A stretch of DNA of 47,384 nucleotides from JANQGH01 sp039819285 (GTDB lineage: Bacteria; Pseudomonadota; Alphaproteobacteria; DSM-16000; Inquilinaceae), in contig JBCBSH010000006.1 of the NCBI GenBank assembly GCA_039819285.1, positions 1-47,384 on the forward strand. Direction: 5' to 3'. Below are positions 15,788-24,210 of the stretch, in pieces. The notes beneath the pieces were generated by a model. The model was not told the DNA's origin. It saw nothing but the letters and a program-made list of their open reading frames with translations, and made no database searches. The translations under genes were made by a program, and so were the position numbers. Position 1 is the stretch's first letter; each line of letters begins with the position of its first letter.

Positions 15788-18457
15788 ATGAACGGGTCCG
15801 AACCGGCCAGCGCGCCCCTGCCGTCGGGCATCCTGACGAGTGTCTTTACGGACATCGAAGGCTCGACGCGCCTGCTCGAGCATTTGGGGCCGTCATATGG
15901 TGCCGCGCTGGCACGCCACTTCGAGATTCTGAGAAGCGCGCTAGCCATACACGACGGGCACGAGGTCGATGCCATCGGCGACGCCTATTTCGCCGTTTTC
16001 GAAGACCCACAGCAGGCACTGGCGGCGGCGGTGGACGCCCAACGCATGCTGGCGGCCGAGCAATGGCCCAACGGCGCGGCGTTGCGGATCCGCATCGGGC
16101 TGCACACGGGCGAGTTCTCGCCCGACAAGAACCGGGAACTCGGCTATGTCGGTCTCGACGTCCACCGCAGTGCCCGGATCAGCGCGGTCGCCCATGGCGG
16201 GCAGATCGTGTTCTCCGGTGCGACCCGAAAACTGCTTGAGGATTCGGCACTGCCTGATGGCGTTACCATCAGAGATTTGGGAACCCATCGCCTGAAGGAT
16301 CTGCGGTATCCCGAAACACTCTATGACGTGACCATAGAGGGCCTGAACAGCAACTTCGCCCCCATCGACACGCTCGACAATCGGCCCAACAACCTTCCTG
16401 CCGCTGCGGTGGAGATCGTCGGCCGAGAGCGGGAGATCGAAAAGGCGCACGGGCTGTTGCGCGATCGCGATACAAGACTGCTGACACTCACCGGACCGGG
16501 CGGTGTCGGCAAGACGCGCCTGTCGCTCGCCATCGCCGGCGGTCTTCTTGAGACCTTCCCGTCCGGCATCTTTCAGGTGCCGCTGTCGGCTGTCACCGAA
16601 CCGACGCTGGTGCCACCAACGATCGCGCAGACGCTCGGCGTTCAGGAGTTTCCCGGTCAGTCGGCGATCGATGGGTTGAAGCACGCCATCGGCAGTCGGC
16701 ACATGCTGCTGGTCATCGACAATTTTGAGCAGGTCGTCGATGCCGCCGGAACGCTGGTCGACCTCCTGCAGACTTGCGAGAATCTGAAGCTGCTGGTCAC
16801 CAGCCGCGAGACACTTAACGTTCCGTATGAGAGCGAGTTGGCGGTATCGCCGATGACCTTGGCGGCGTCGGATGAGACCGATGATCCGGACCGGCTTATG
16901 CAATCGCCCGCCGTCCGGCTGTTCGTCGAGCGCGTCAGGGACTTCCAGCCCGACTTCGCAATCACGCCGGAAAACGCCTCTGCGATCGCGCAGATCTGCA
17001 GGAAGCTGGATGGCTTGCCGCTTGCCATCGAACTGGCCGCGCCGCGCCTGAGGCTGCTCAGCCCCGACGATCTTCTGAAACGGCTGACCCAGAGCCTGGA
17101 CGCGCTGCAGGCCGGGCGCAGGGACGCCGACCAGCGCCACCGGACGCTACGCGATGCCGTGAACTGGAGCTATGATCTGCTGCCCGCCGGTGAGAAGGCG
17201 CTGTTCCGACGCGTGGCTGTCTTCGTTAGCGGTTTTCAGATCGAGGCAGCCGAAGAGCTTTGTCACGATTTGGATCCGGCCGGATTCGACGTTCTGGAAA
17301 TGCTGTCGTCCTTGCTGAGCAAGAGCCTGCTGAGACGCGAGACGGCGGACGGGCTGCCTCGCCTGCACATGCTGGAAACCGTGCGTGAATTTGGCCTGGA
17401 GCGTCTGCGCCAGAGCGACGAGTATGACGCGTATCGCCAGCGGCACGGCGATCATTTTCTCGCCCTTGCCGAGACATTGGCGCCGGATCTGCTGGGGCGC
17501 CAGCAGCGCAGCTCCGTTGGACGCTTGTTGACCGAGACGGACAATCTGCGCGCGGCCCTGGTCTGGGCGTCCGAACAGCCAGAACCGGAGGCGACCGGCC
17601 GCTTGCTTGACGCGCTGCTGTGGCTGTGGGTGCCGCGCGGCCAGTTTACCGAGGGCAGCGCCTGGGCGGATCGCGCGGTAGCACAGTTCGCGCAGGCCGA
17701 ACCAAGCCGGTCGCTGGGGCTGATCTACAAGGTCGCCGGATGGCTGAAGATGATGTCCGGGGATTATCCCGGCGCGCTGCCGCTTTGCCGGCGCGCTTAT
17801 GAGATATTCGACCAGGTCGGCGATGAGGTGGAAGCCGCGCGCGCGCGCATGATGTACGGCATCACGATGGCGGCGACCGACGGTGGTGAAGAGGGCATAG
17901 CCCACGTCATGCAGGCGCTGGAGCAGTCACAAGCCTTGGACGATCGGATCGGGGCTGCCGTGACCTTGATCGCAATCGGCGAAGGCGCGCGACATGGCGG
18001 TGACCTGGCGACCGCTCGCGACTTCTACGAAAACGCCCTGGCGCTGTTGCGCAACCTGGACAACACTTATTGGACCGCCGGCCTGCTGCTCAATCTGGCG
18101 CAGTTGAAGCTGCGCGACGGTGCGGTGGCGGATGCCTTGGGATTCCTGGCCGAATCCATCGAATTGGGCCGCGAGTTCGACTATCCCATGGTCATCAACC
18201 TTTACGTTGTGATCATGGGTGCTGTCGCCCATGCCCAAGGCAACGCGGACCAGGGCGCGCGTTTGTTCGGTGCCGCCGACGCGCTGTTGCGCACGCTCGG
18301 CGCGGCGCTCGAACCACCGGATCAGGCGGAGTTTGACCGCTTCAAGGGCGAGGCGAAGGCCGCCCTGGGTGAACAGCAGTTTGCGGCCCTGTTCGCCGAA
18401 GGCGCGTCATGGTCGCGTGACGAGACGATCGCGGCCGCCACCGCGCTGCACACCTGA
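15788..18457 (+). CDS. Class III cyclase-homology / NB-ARC-type ATPase / TPR signalling protein
   Basis: An 889-residue multidomain protein. Residues 15-185 form a class III nucleotidyl cyclase domain with both metal aspartates (D22 in FTDIEGS, D65 in AIGDAYF) and the transition-state arginine (R130 in VHRSAR). However, the usual asparagine is histidine (H126), and the position of the purine-selecting lysine is aspartate (D61), as in several divergent actinobacterial-type homologues; catalysis is therefore doubtful. Residues 210-560 form a STAND/NB-ARC-like ATPase (P-loop GPGGVGKT 236-243, Walker B LLVIDNFEQ, sensor TSRET, GLPLAIELAA). The rest is TPR-like helical repeats. No C-terminal LuxR helix-turn-helix is seen. 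It is probably a ligand- or peptide-sensing signal protein; its position next to the small peptide gene is suggestive only. Confidence 0.9.
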   Translation: MNGSEPASAPLPSGILTSVFTDIEGSTRLLEHLGPSYGAALARHFEILRSALAIHDGHEVDAIGDAYFAVFEDPQQALAAAVDAQRMLAAEQWPNGAALRIRIGLHTGEFSPDKNRELGYVGLDVHRSARISAVAHGGQIVFSGATRKLLEDSALPDGVTIRDLGTHRLKDLRYPETLYDVTIEGLNSNFAPIDTLDNRPNNLPAAAVEIVGREREIEKAHGLLRDRDTRLLTLTGPGGVGKTRLSLAIAGGLLETFPSGIFQVPLSAVTEPTLVPPTIAQTLGVQEFPGQSAIDGLKHAIGSRHMLLVIDNFEQVVDAAGTLVDLLQTCENLKLLVTSRETLNVPYESELAVSPMTLAASDETDDPDRLMQSPAVRLFVERVRDFQPDFAITPENASAIAQICRKLDGLPLAIELAAPRLRLLSPDDLLKRLTQSLDALQAGRRDADQRHRTLRDAVNWSYDLLPAGEKALFRRVAVFVSGFQIEAAEELCHDLDPAGFDVLEMLSSLLSKSLLRRETADGLPRLHMLETVREFGLERLRQSDEYDAYRQRHGDHFLALAETLAPDLLGRQQRSSVGRLLTETDNLRAALVWASEQPEPEATGRLLDALLWLWVPRGQFTEGSAWADRAVAQFAQAEPSRSLGLIYKVAGWLKMMSGDYPGALPLCRRAYEIFDQVGDEVEAARARMMYGITMAATDGGEEGIAHVMQALEQSQALDDRIGAAVTLIAIGEGARHGGDLATARDFYENALALLRNLDNTYWTAGLLLNLAQLKLRDGAVADALGFLAESIELGREFDYPMVINLYVVIMGAVAHAQGNADQGARLFGAADALLRTLGAALEPPDQAEFDRFKGEAKAALGEQQFAALFAEGASWSRDETIAAATALHT

Positions 18458-18475
18458 CCGACGCTCTCCCGTCGG
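18458..18475 (+). terminator. Hairpin directly after the cyclase-ATPase stop codon
   Basis: CCGACG and CGTCGG form a perfect 6-bp stem around CTCTCC, starting on the base after the TGA. No T-run follows, so it is at best a weak or Rho-assisted terminator. Confidence 0.4.
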
Positions 18476-18572
18476 CGTCCGCCTTACACCTTGTGACCAT
18501 GCAATGCGCACGTCGTGCACCAAGCCCACGACCTGGTCAGCGGGTTTCGCAGCGAGCACGGCCCCATTCGCA

Positions 18573-18840
18573 TCAGCCACGACCTTCTTCGTCGATTTCA
18601 GCGATCAGTTGGTTGGTCGTGACTTGCCGGCAATAGCCTTTGATCGCGCGCAGAGAATTCGCTTGTCGCTCTGGCGTGAGCGTGAGGCACGCGTCGGTCA
18701 CCAGTATTACGAGATAACCCAGGTCGCAGGTGTCGCGAACCGCGCTCTCCACGCATTGGTCGCTATCATCAAGCCTTGGTATCAGCCCGGCGCCAGGGAA
18801 CGGCGCAGGGCGTCGATCGTTGCAATCCGCGGAATGGCTT
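18573..18840 (-). pseudogene. Relic of an isochorismatase-family cysteine hydrolase (C-terminal part)
   Basis: On the minus strand one frame reads QCVESAVRDTCDLGYLVILV, then TDACLTLTPE and YCRQVTTNQLIAEI before a stop at 18573-18575. This matches the C-terminal third of isochorismatase-like hydrolases, including the nucleophile region CVES. The preceding GLMIATN that relatives have just before CVES is found in a different frame, and that frame carries a stop a few codons upstream, so at least one frameshift and one nonsense mutation are present. It is a decayed fragment, not an active gene. The remaining gap DNA to 19061 contains no gene that I recognise. Confidence 0.55.
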
Positions 18841-19061
18841 GACCCTCAGACAAGGCCGTTACGCGGGCAATAGGCGTTTCGACCAAAGCGGGCGCCATGC
18901 TGCATCAAAACCGTATCGCGGCAGCCCGTTGGCGCCGTTCCTGGACAAGCTACGGCGTCAGCGGAATGCCCCGGGGCTTCCGTGATGCAGTGTTTCCAGT
19001 CTTCGTGGGCTTCAGGGACGATGCTTGTCTTATGACTTTCGGGTCAAGATGGAACCGCTGG

Positions 19062-19081
19062 GAGAGGGGAGGAGCCCTCTC
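19062..19081 (-). terminator. Hairpin downstream of the first TRAP operon
   Basis: GAGAGGG and CCCTCTC form a perfect 7-bp stem around a 6-base loop, 17 bases beyond the stop codon of the DctM-like gene. It lacks a U-tract on the minus strand, so it is a possible Rho-dependent end or 3' stability hairpin. Confidence 0.5.
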
Positions 19082-19098
19082 GTCAGCGGCGCGTCGAT

Positions 19099-20373
19099 CT
19101 AACCCAACCCCGCCAATCCCGGCAGCCCGGTCACCAGGCCAGGCACGAACACCACGCACAGCACCACGGCCAGCATCACGGCGACGAACGGCCAGATGAC
19201 GACATGGTTGATCGGGCACTTGCCGATCGAGGCGGCGATGTAGAGTTGCAGGCCGACCGGCGGCGTGACCGTGCCGATCAGGATGGTCATGATGATGATC
19301 ATGGCGACTTGCAGCTCGTTGAGGCCGAAGGCCGGGATCAAGGGCACGATCAGCGGCACGAAGATGATCAGGGCCGCCAGCCCCTCGATGAACAGGCCGA
19401 TGAGGGTCAGCACCACGACCAGGAACAGGAGCACGCCGAGCGGGCCGAGATCGAGCGCGTTGAGCAAATCGATTACGACGCGGCCGAACCCGTGGATGGT
19501 CAGCAGCCAGCCGAAGATCGAGGCGCAGGCCAGGATGAAGACCGGAATGGCGGTCTGCTCGGCAGCCTCGATCAGCACGCCCCACAACGCGCGCAAGGGC
19601 AGTTCGCGATAGACCAGCAGGCCGATCGCCAAGGCATAGAGGCAGGCGATGACGCCGGCCTCGGTGGCCGTATAAAGCCCGACCACGATGCCGCCGACGA
19701 TGATGCCGGGCGCGATCAGGGCCGGCAGGGCGTACATCATGGTGCGGCCACGCTGGCGCCAGACCAGGCGCTCGGCGCTTGGATAGCCGTGCTTTCGGGC
19801 CAGCAGGGAAACCATGACCATCAGGCCGATGCCGATCATCAAGCCCGGCACCAAGCCCGCGACGAACAGGGCGCCGATCGACATGTTGGTCATTGAGCCG
19901 TAGATCACCATGACGATCGAGGGCGGTATGATCGGCCCGATGGTGGCCGAGGCCGCCGTGACGCCGACGGCGAAGCCGGGGCTGTAGCCCTCGCGCTTCA
20001 TGGTCGGGATCAGCATGGAGCCGATGGCGGCGGCGTCGGCGGAGGCGGAACCGGAAACGCCGGAAAAGAAGATCGATGCCAGCACGTTAACCTGGGCCGT
20101 GCCGCCTTTGTAGTGGCCGACAAAGGCCCGGCTGACATCGACCAGGCGCTGGGTCAGTCCGCCCCGGTTCATCAGCACGCCGGCAAGGATGAAGAACGGG
20201 ATGGCCAGCAGCGGGAAGGAGTTGATCGCGCTGCTCAGCCGCTCGGCGGATATGATCGGCGGCAAGCCAAAGATCAGGATATCGAGCAGACTGGCCGCCA
20301 GCATGGCGACGGCAACCGGCGTGCCGATCAACAGCAGCAGGCCGAACGTGCCCAGTAGGACGGCGATTTCCAA
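19099..20373 (-). CDS. TRAP transporter large permease (DctM-type)
   Basis: A 424-residue integral membrane protein with about 12-13 hydrophobic helices, starting LEIAVLLGTFGLLLLIGTPV. It has the DctM signatures FILAGVLMNRGG, FFSGVSGSASADAAAIGSM and, near the end, GTVTPPVGLQLY. It forms the sodium-driven translocation channel with the DctQ-like subunit. I chose the TTG at 20373, four bases after the dctQ stop, because it gives the usual DctM N-terminus; an alternative TTG at 20418 would overlap dctQ by 41 bases. It is the last gene of the M24 peptidase-DctPQM operon, so the substrate is probably a molecule that the peptidase-like enzyme later processes. Confidence 0.92.
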   Translation of the reverse strand: MEIAVLLGTFGLLLLIGTPVAVAMLAASLLDILIFGLPPIISAERLSSAINSFPLLAIPFFILAGVLMNRGGLTQRLVDVSRAFVGHYKGGTAQVNVLASIFFSGVSGSASADAAAIGSMLIPTMKREGYSPGFAVGVTAASATIGPIIPPSIVMVIYGSMTNMSIGALFVAGLVPGLMIGIGLMVMVSLLARKHGYPSAERLVWRQRGRTMMYALPALIAPGIIVGGIVVGLYTATEAGVIACLYALAIGLLVYRELPLRALWGVLIEAAEQTAIPVFILACASIFGWLLTIHGFGRVVIDLLNALDLGPLGVLLFLVVVLTLIGLFIEGLAALIIFVPLIVPLIPAFGLNELQVAMIIIMTILIGTVTPPVGLQLYIAASIGKCPINHVVIWPFVAVMLAVVLCVVFVPGLVTGLPGLAGLG

Positions 20374-20377
20374 ACCG

Positions 20378-20896
20378 TCAGCCCGGGTCGGGATCGGGCC
20401 GGCGCGCGACCCCGACAAGATCGCCCAGAAGGTAGAGCGCGCTGGCCGTCAACGCGATCGGCACCGAGGCGTAAAACCAGATCAAGGTCAGGAACGGCAC
20501 GGTGTAGAATTCGCGGTCGATGTTCTCGAACGCCAGCAGGGCACCGTACCAGGCGACGACAAGAAAGCTCGCAATGGCCACCAGCTTGATCAGGAATTCG
20601 GCCGCTCGCCGGACGGACGGCGGCATCAGGTCGGCGATCACCGTGACCCGAATGTGGGAGTTCTTGATCACGGCCAGAAAGACGCCGGCATAAACCGACC
20701 AGACAAACAGGTAGCGCCCGGCCTCCTGCGCCCAGGCCAACGACACGTTGAAGCCGAAGCGCAGCACGACGGTAACGGAGGTCAAGAGCACGCAGGCAGC
20801 CAGCGCCGCCCCGGCGATCACGGCCGCCAGCCGGACCAGCCGACCGGCAGCGTCCCGATCCGCCGGGGGCGCGGACGGGTCGGGACTCGCCGTCAT
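20378..20896 (-). CDS. TRAP transporter small permease (DctQ-type)
   Basis: A 172-residue protein with four hydrophobic helices (about 23-45, 62-82, 103-125 and 143-163) and the DctQ signature VLRFGFNVSLAWAQEAGRYLFVW around residues 44-66. It partners the DctM channel encoded four bases downstream. The soluble start MTASPDPSAPPADRDAAG is proline- and alanine-rich, which is common in alphaproteobacterial DctQ proteins. It lies 72 bases after the binding-protein gene. Confidence 0.9.
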   Translation of the reverse strand: MTASPDPSAPPADRDAAGRLVRLAAVIAGAALAACVLLTSVTVVLRFGFNVSLAWAQEAGRYLFVWSVYAGVFLAVIKNSHIRVTVIADLMPPSVRRAAEFLIKLVAIASFLVVAWYGALLAFENIDREFYTVPFLTLIWFYASVPIALTASALYLLGDLVGVARRPDPDPG

Positions 20897-20968
20897 GTGC
20901 GATCGATCACGTTATCGGCCCCAACTCATCGCCCCCGCTATCATCCCCCCAACAGGCATCTCGCTAAG

Positions 20969-21967
20969 TCATTGCATCGCGCGCAGCATGTCGATGAACC
21001 GCTGCGAGCCCTCGCGCTGTTCGGCAACCTCGCCCCAAAGCGGCTCCATCGCGGCCGACCAGGCGGCAAGGTTCTCCGGCTCCAACACCTCGACGCCGGC
21101 CTCGACCAGACGGCCATAGGCTTCTTGCTCGCCGGGCTGGGAAATCTCGAAATTAGCGTAAAAGGCGGCATCGATCGCCGCCTGGGTCAGCAATTCCTGC
21201 TGCGCTTCGGTCAGCCCGTTCCAGGCGCCGTCGTTAATGACGAAGGCCATCGAGCCGAACATGTGGTGGGTCTGGACCAGCGAGGTGACGACCTCATTGA
21301 AGCGCATGTCGAGCGCCGCCATGGCGGGCGATTCAAGGCCGGCGGCAACCCCGGTCTGCATCGCGGTATAGACCTCGCCCCAGGTTACCGGGGTCGGCTC
21401 GCTGCCCAGCAGTTCGAACATTCGTATCCAGACGAAGCTCTCCGGCGAGCGCATTCGCAGGCCGTCCATGTTCGTCACATCCGTGACCGGGTCCTCGCGG
21501 AACAGCATGTCGCGAAAACCGAGATAGAGATAGGCCAGCAGGCGGGCGTTGGTCGCGTCTGCCAAGCCCTCGGCCAGCTCGGCACCGAAGTCGCCGGCGA
21601 AGGCTTCCTCGGCCTGCTCCCAAGACGTGATCAGGAAGGGCAGGGAGGTCACGGCCATCGGTGGGAAATACTGGTCCATCAGACCCAGCGAGGTAACCGT
21701 CATATCGATCACGCCCTGGTCCAGCAGCTGAAAGGCCTCCAACTCCTGACCCAGCTGGGCGGCCGGAAAAATCTCGATTTCCAAATCGCCGCCACTGCGC
21801 TCTGCTACCAGTTCCGCCAGATGATTGGCGGCCAGGTCGACCGTGCCGCCGACGGCGTGGTGGTGCGCCAGGCGCAGGGTTTCCGCCGAAGCCCCCGAGA
21901 CCGATGAAACGCCAAGGGCCGCCGTGGCGGCTGCCGCCAACAAGAGAGTACGAAACCGAATGCTCAT
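20969..21967 (-). CDS. TRAP transporter substrate-binding protein (DctP-type)
   Basis: A 332-residue periplasmic binding protein with a Sec signal peptide (FRTLLLAAAATAALG ... GASAE) and the DctP fold: ETLRLAHHHAVGG at the mature N-terminus, QLGQELEAFQLLDQGVIDM, and the conserved arginine region GLRMRSPES that usually clamps a substrate carboxylate. AAGGAGG lies five bases before the ATG. It would deliver an organic acid, possibly a peptide-like or N-acyl compound given the M24 peptidase gene upstream. The substrate cannot be deduced from the sequence. Confidence 0.92.
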   Translation of the reverse strand: MSIRFRTLLLAAAATAALGVSSVSGASAETLRLAHHHAVGGTVDLAANHLAELVAERSGGDLEIEIFPAAQLGQELEAFQLLDQGVIDMTVTSLGLMDQYFPPMAVTSLPFLITSWEQAEEAFAGDFGAELAEGLADATNARLLAYLYLGFRDMLFREDPVTDVTNMDGLRMRSPESFVWIRMFELLGSEPTPVTWGEVYTAMQTGVAAGLESPAMAALDMRFNEVVTSLVQTHHMFGSMAFVINDGAWNGLTEAQQELLTQAAIDAAFYANFEISQPGEQEAYGRLVEAGVEVLEPENLAAWSAAMEPLWGEVAEQREGSQRFIDMLRAMQ

Positions 21968-22045
21968 TCCTGCCTCCTTTGCGCCTGTTCGGGCGTTTGG
22001 GTGTGTCCGACTGTTGCCCGCGTCTCATTTCGTGTTGGGGGATCT

Positions 22046-23155
22046 TCAGCCGATGGTCGGTATCTCCTTGGGCGCCAGGCCAAGGGTCAGCAGCCGGTTG
22101 CCCGTGGCTCGCACCTCGATCAGATCCTCGGTGTGGTACGCGCTGTGCGCTTCGTCCAGGGCCACGGGCTCGATGTTCAGCACCATGCCGTCTTCGATGG
22201 TCATGGATTCGCCGGGCCGCAGCATCGGCGATTCATGCAGCTCGTGGCCGAAGCTGTGGCCGATATGCGGCATGTGAAAGCGCAGCCCGCGCTTTTCATA
22301 GCCTTGCCGGCAGGTGTGAAACACCGCCTCCGCCGTTACACCGGGCTTGATGAAGTCGATCGTCTCTTCCTGGATCTCGCGCAGCTTGCGGTAGGTGTCC
22401 TGCTGCATCTGCGTCGGCTCGCCGGCGGAGTAGGTCCGGGCGAAGTCCGAGGCCCATGGCCCCCAAGTCGCGCCGACGTCAAACCGGATGATCTCGCCCG
22501 GCGCCGGCTTGCGGTCGGTGGCGTGGGCGTGGGGCTGGTCGCTCCGGTCGCCGGAGGCGAAGCACATGAACAGGATACCGTCCGCACCCCGGTCCAACAT
22601 GCCCTGCATGATGCGCTGGTTCATCTGTTGCTCGCTGTCGCCCAGCTTGCTCGCTTTCATGGCGTCCAGCACCGCCGCATGGGTCGCCTGGGTGACGTGG
22701 CGCAGGCGGTCGACCTCGTCCTCGGATTTGATCGCGCGCAACCGGGCGATCTCCTCCGTGGTGTTGACCCATTCGACCCCCGGCAGTTGCTGGCGCAGCC
22801 GATCGAATGCGCTGCTCGGCAGATAGTCCAGGTCGATGCCGATACGCCCATGATCCAGCCCCGCCGCCTTCAGCCGGCCAGCCAGCACCGCAACCGGCTC
22901 GTCCTTGAACTCGGTATAGGTGACGATGTCCTCGATCCAGCCCTCCGCCTCCGCAAGTGTCCGCTCGATAGAGCACACGATCAGCTCCGGCTTGCCCTCG
23001 GCCGGGATCACCGCATAGCCGTGGCGCGGCCGGATCAGATTGACCGTGATGATGTGGGTGCCGCTGACATAGGCGAAATTCTCCGGGCTCATCGCCACCA
23101 ATGCAGTCAGGCCCAACGCCTTGGGCAGGTCGAGAATGCTCTGTGTGTCTCGCAT
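22046..23155 (-). CDS. M24-family metallopeptidase (Xaa-Pro aminopeptidase/creatinase-like)
   Basis: A 369-residue cytoplasmic 'pita-bread' enzyme with a creatinase N-terminal domain (1-140) and an M24 catalytic domain. All five dinuclear-metal ligands are visible: two aspartates in FDVGATWGPWASDF, H in GHSFGHELH, E in MVLNIEP and E in YHTEDLIEV, so it is likely active. It is the first gene of the operon with the DctPQM importer (78 bases to dctP), suggesting that it hydrolyses an amide or prolyl bond in the imported compound. Xaa-Pro peptidase, creatinase-like and ectoine-hydrolase-like roles are open. GGAGGGA precedes the ATG at a long spacing of about 11 bases. Confidence 0.88.
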   Translation of the reverse strand: MRDTQSILDLPKALGLTALVAMSPENFAYVSGTHIITVNLIRPRHGYAVIPAEGKPELIVCSIERTLAEAEGWIEDIVTYTEFKDEPVAVLAGRLKAAGLDHGRIGIDLDYLPSSAFDRLRQQLPGVEWVNTTEEIARLRAIKSEDEVDRLRHVTQATHAAVLDAMKASKLGDSEQQMNQRIMQGMLDRGADGILFMCFASGDRSDQPHAHATDRKPAPGEIIRFDVGATWGPWASDFARTYSAGEPTQMQQDTYRKLREIQEETIDFIKPGVTAEAVFHTCRQGYEKRGLRFHMPHIGHSFGHELHESPMLRPGESMTIEDGMVLNIEPVALDEAHSAYHTEDLIEVRATGNRLLTLGLAPKEIPTIG

Positions 23156-23213
23156 CGGACTCTTGTCCCTCCGGTAACGCCACTTGAAAGACCCGTCTGT
23201 TGAGGGTGTGTTA

Positions 23214-23256
23214 TTGCAAGCGTATCGTCAAGAAGTTATCGATGAATCGTATGCAA
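23214..23256. promoter_or_regulatory. Imperfect inverted repeat in the divergent promoter region (putative operator)
   Basis: TTGCAAGCG (23214-23222) and CGTATGCAA (23248-23256) are inverted with 7 of 9 matching positions. They lie midway between the divergent M24/TRAP operon and the winged-helix regulator gene, where an autoregulatory operator would be expected. Confidence 0.4.
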
Positions 23257-23325
23257 AATAGAGACGTTGATCCCGGCCCGATTTCAACGTAGGCATGGCT
23301 GAGAACGCATTTTGGGGACCAGACA

Positions 23326-23853
23326 GTGGTGACGGACAAAAACCTGACCAAGCCGGCCGCGACCGCCGAAACGGATGGATCCGGCGAGACCGGGCGGGTA
23401 ATTGCGGAGTTCGAATACGCGCTGATTATCGCCCATCTGGCGTTCGAGCGCTGGGCCTTGAATTGCCTAGCTGCAGCGGGCGAAACCGGCCTGACCCTGA
23501 CGGACAATCTGGTCCTGCATGCGGTGCACCACCGGGCACGTTCGACCCGGCTGACCGACATCGCCTTCGTGCTGAATGTCGACGACGACCACGTCATTTC
23601 CTACTCGCTGCGCAAGCTGGAGAAGGCAGGCATCCTGAAGAGCTTGAAACAGGGTAAGGAGAAATTTTACAGCACGACCGACAAGGGCGCAGACCTGATC
23701 GCCCGCTACCGCCAGAATCAGCGCGCCTATCTCTTGAGTGCGCTGGAGCATTTCCCCGGCAGTCTGGATGAAGTCGAGGCGCTGTCGGAGACGATGCGCG
23801 CCATGTCCGGCTTTTATGATCAGGCCGCCAGACGCGCCGCGACGTTGCTGTGA
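23326..23853 (+). CDS. MarR-like winged-helix transcriptional regulator
   Basis: A 175-residue protein with a predicted helical N-terminus, a winged-helix domain (TLTDNLVLHAVHHRARSTRL, then NVDDDHVISYSLRKLEKAGIL as recognition region, and the wing KQGKEKFYSTTDKG), and a C-terminal dimerisation helix. It is divergent from the M24 peptidase-TRAP operon with 170 bases between starts, the classical arrangement of a local regulator. The start GTG 23326 (GTG GTG) has GGGGA about nine bases upstream; the neighbouring ATG at 23295 is in another frame. It probably senses the imported substrate or its breakdown product. Confidence 0.85.
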   Translation: MVTDKNLTKPAATAETDGSGETGRVIAEFEYALIIAHLAFERWALNCLAAAGETGLTLTDNLVLHAVHHRARSTRLTDIAFVLNVDDDHVISYSLRKLEKAGILKSLKQGKEKFYSTTDKGADLIARYRQNQRAYLLSALEHFPGSLDEVEALSETMRAMSGFYDQAARRAATLL

Positions 23854-23867
23854 TTCGATCGACGGGC

Positions 23868-24210
23868 ATGCCCGCGGCCGAAGTGCTCGCCGATCTCATG
23901 CCCGACGGGGGCGAAGGGATTCTCACGGGCGGCCCCCGTAAATGCCGGTTGGTCGCGCCGTCGGGTGGCCGGCTTCCTTAACCAGGTGACGGCCACGCCG
24001 AACATCCAGGTCAACGCCGTCGTGAACACCGACATCGATCCCCAGCAGGCGTTGACGCGGCTGACCAATACAGTGCAAGCCCATCCTGAGGTCGACTGGA
24101 TCTATGCCATCGGTTCTTTCCTGCTGGCGCCGCAGTCGATCCCGCCGGAATATGTCGAGGCAACCTATCTTGATGGCGCGCTGACGACCGCCCAATCCCA
24201 ACATTGAAGG
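23868..24210 (+). pseudogene. Relic of a TorT-like periplasmic sugar/ligand-binding protein
   Basis: Frame one reads MPAAEVLADLMPDGGEGILT; a shift then continues as VNAGWSRRRVAGFLNQVTA, then IQVNAVVNTDIDPQQAL and a segment HPEVDWIYAIGS. This order matches the middle of LacI-fold periplasmic binding proteins such as TorT ('...GP.GAGW...F.......I....NTD......L.....HP.IDYI.G'). There is no signal peptide or ends, and at least one frameshift, so it is a decayed fragment. The following 24211-24522 holds short frames with stops (for example VWAKGAGIAWVGCADRPEIG) that look like further protein relics I cannot assign. Confidence 0.5.

Noticed and set aside
20189..21907. Long plus-strand open frame (about 570 codons) across the TRAP operon
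   Set aside because: It lies antisense to clear DctM, DctQ and DctP genes; its product is low-complexity, rich in Q, R, H and D, as expected from the complement of GC-rich codons, and has no ribosome site.
22001..23203. Plus-strand open frame of 400 codons opposite the M24 peptidase gene
   Set aside because: Antisense to a gene with all five M24 metal ligands; no features of its own.
23295..23657. Frame starting at ATG 23295, overlapping the winged-helix regulator
   Set aside because: It is out of frame with the regulator, which has a coherent winged-helix fold; the product MAENAFWGPDSG... has no recognisable features.
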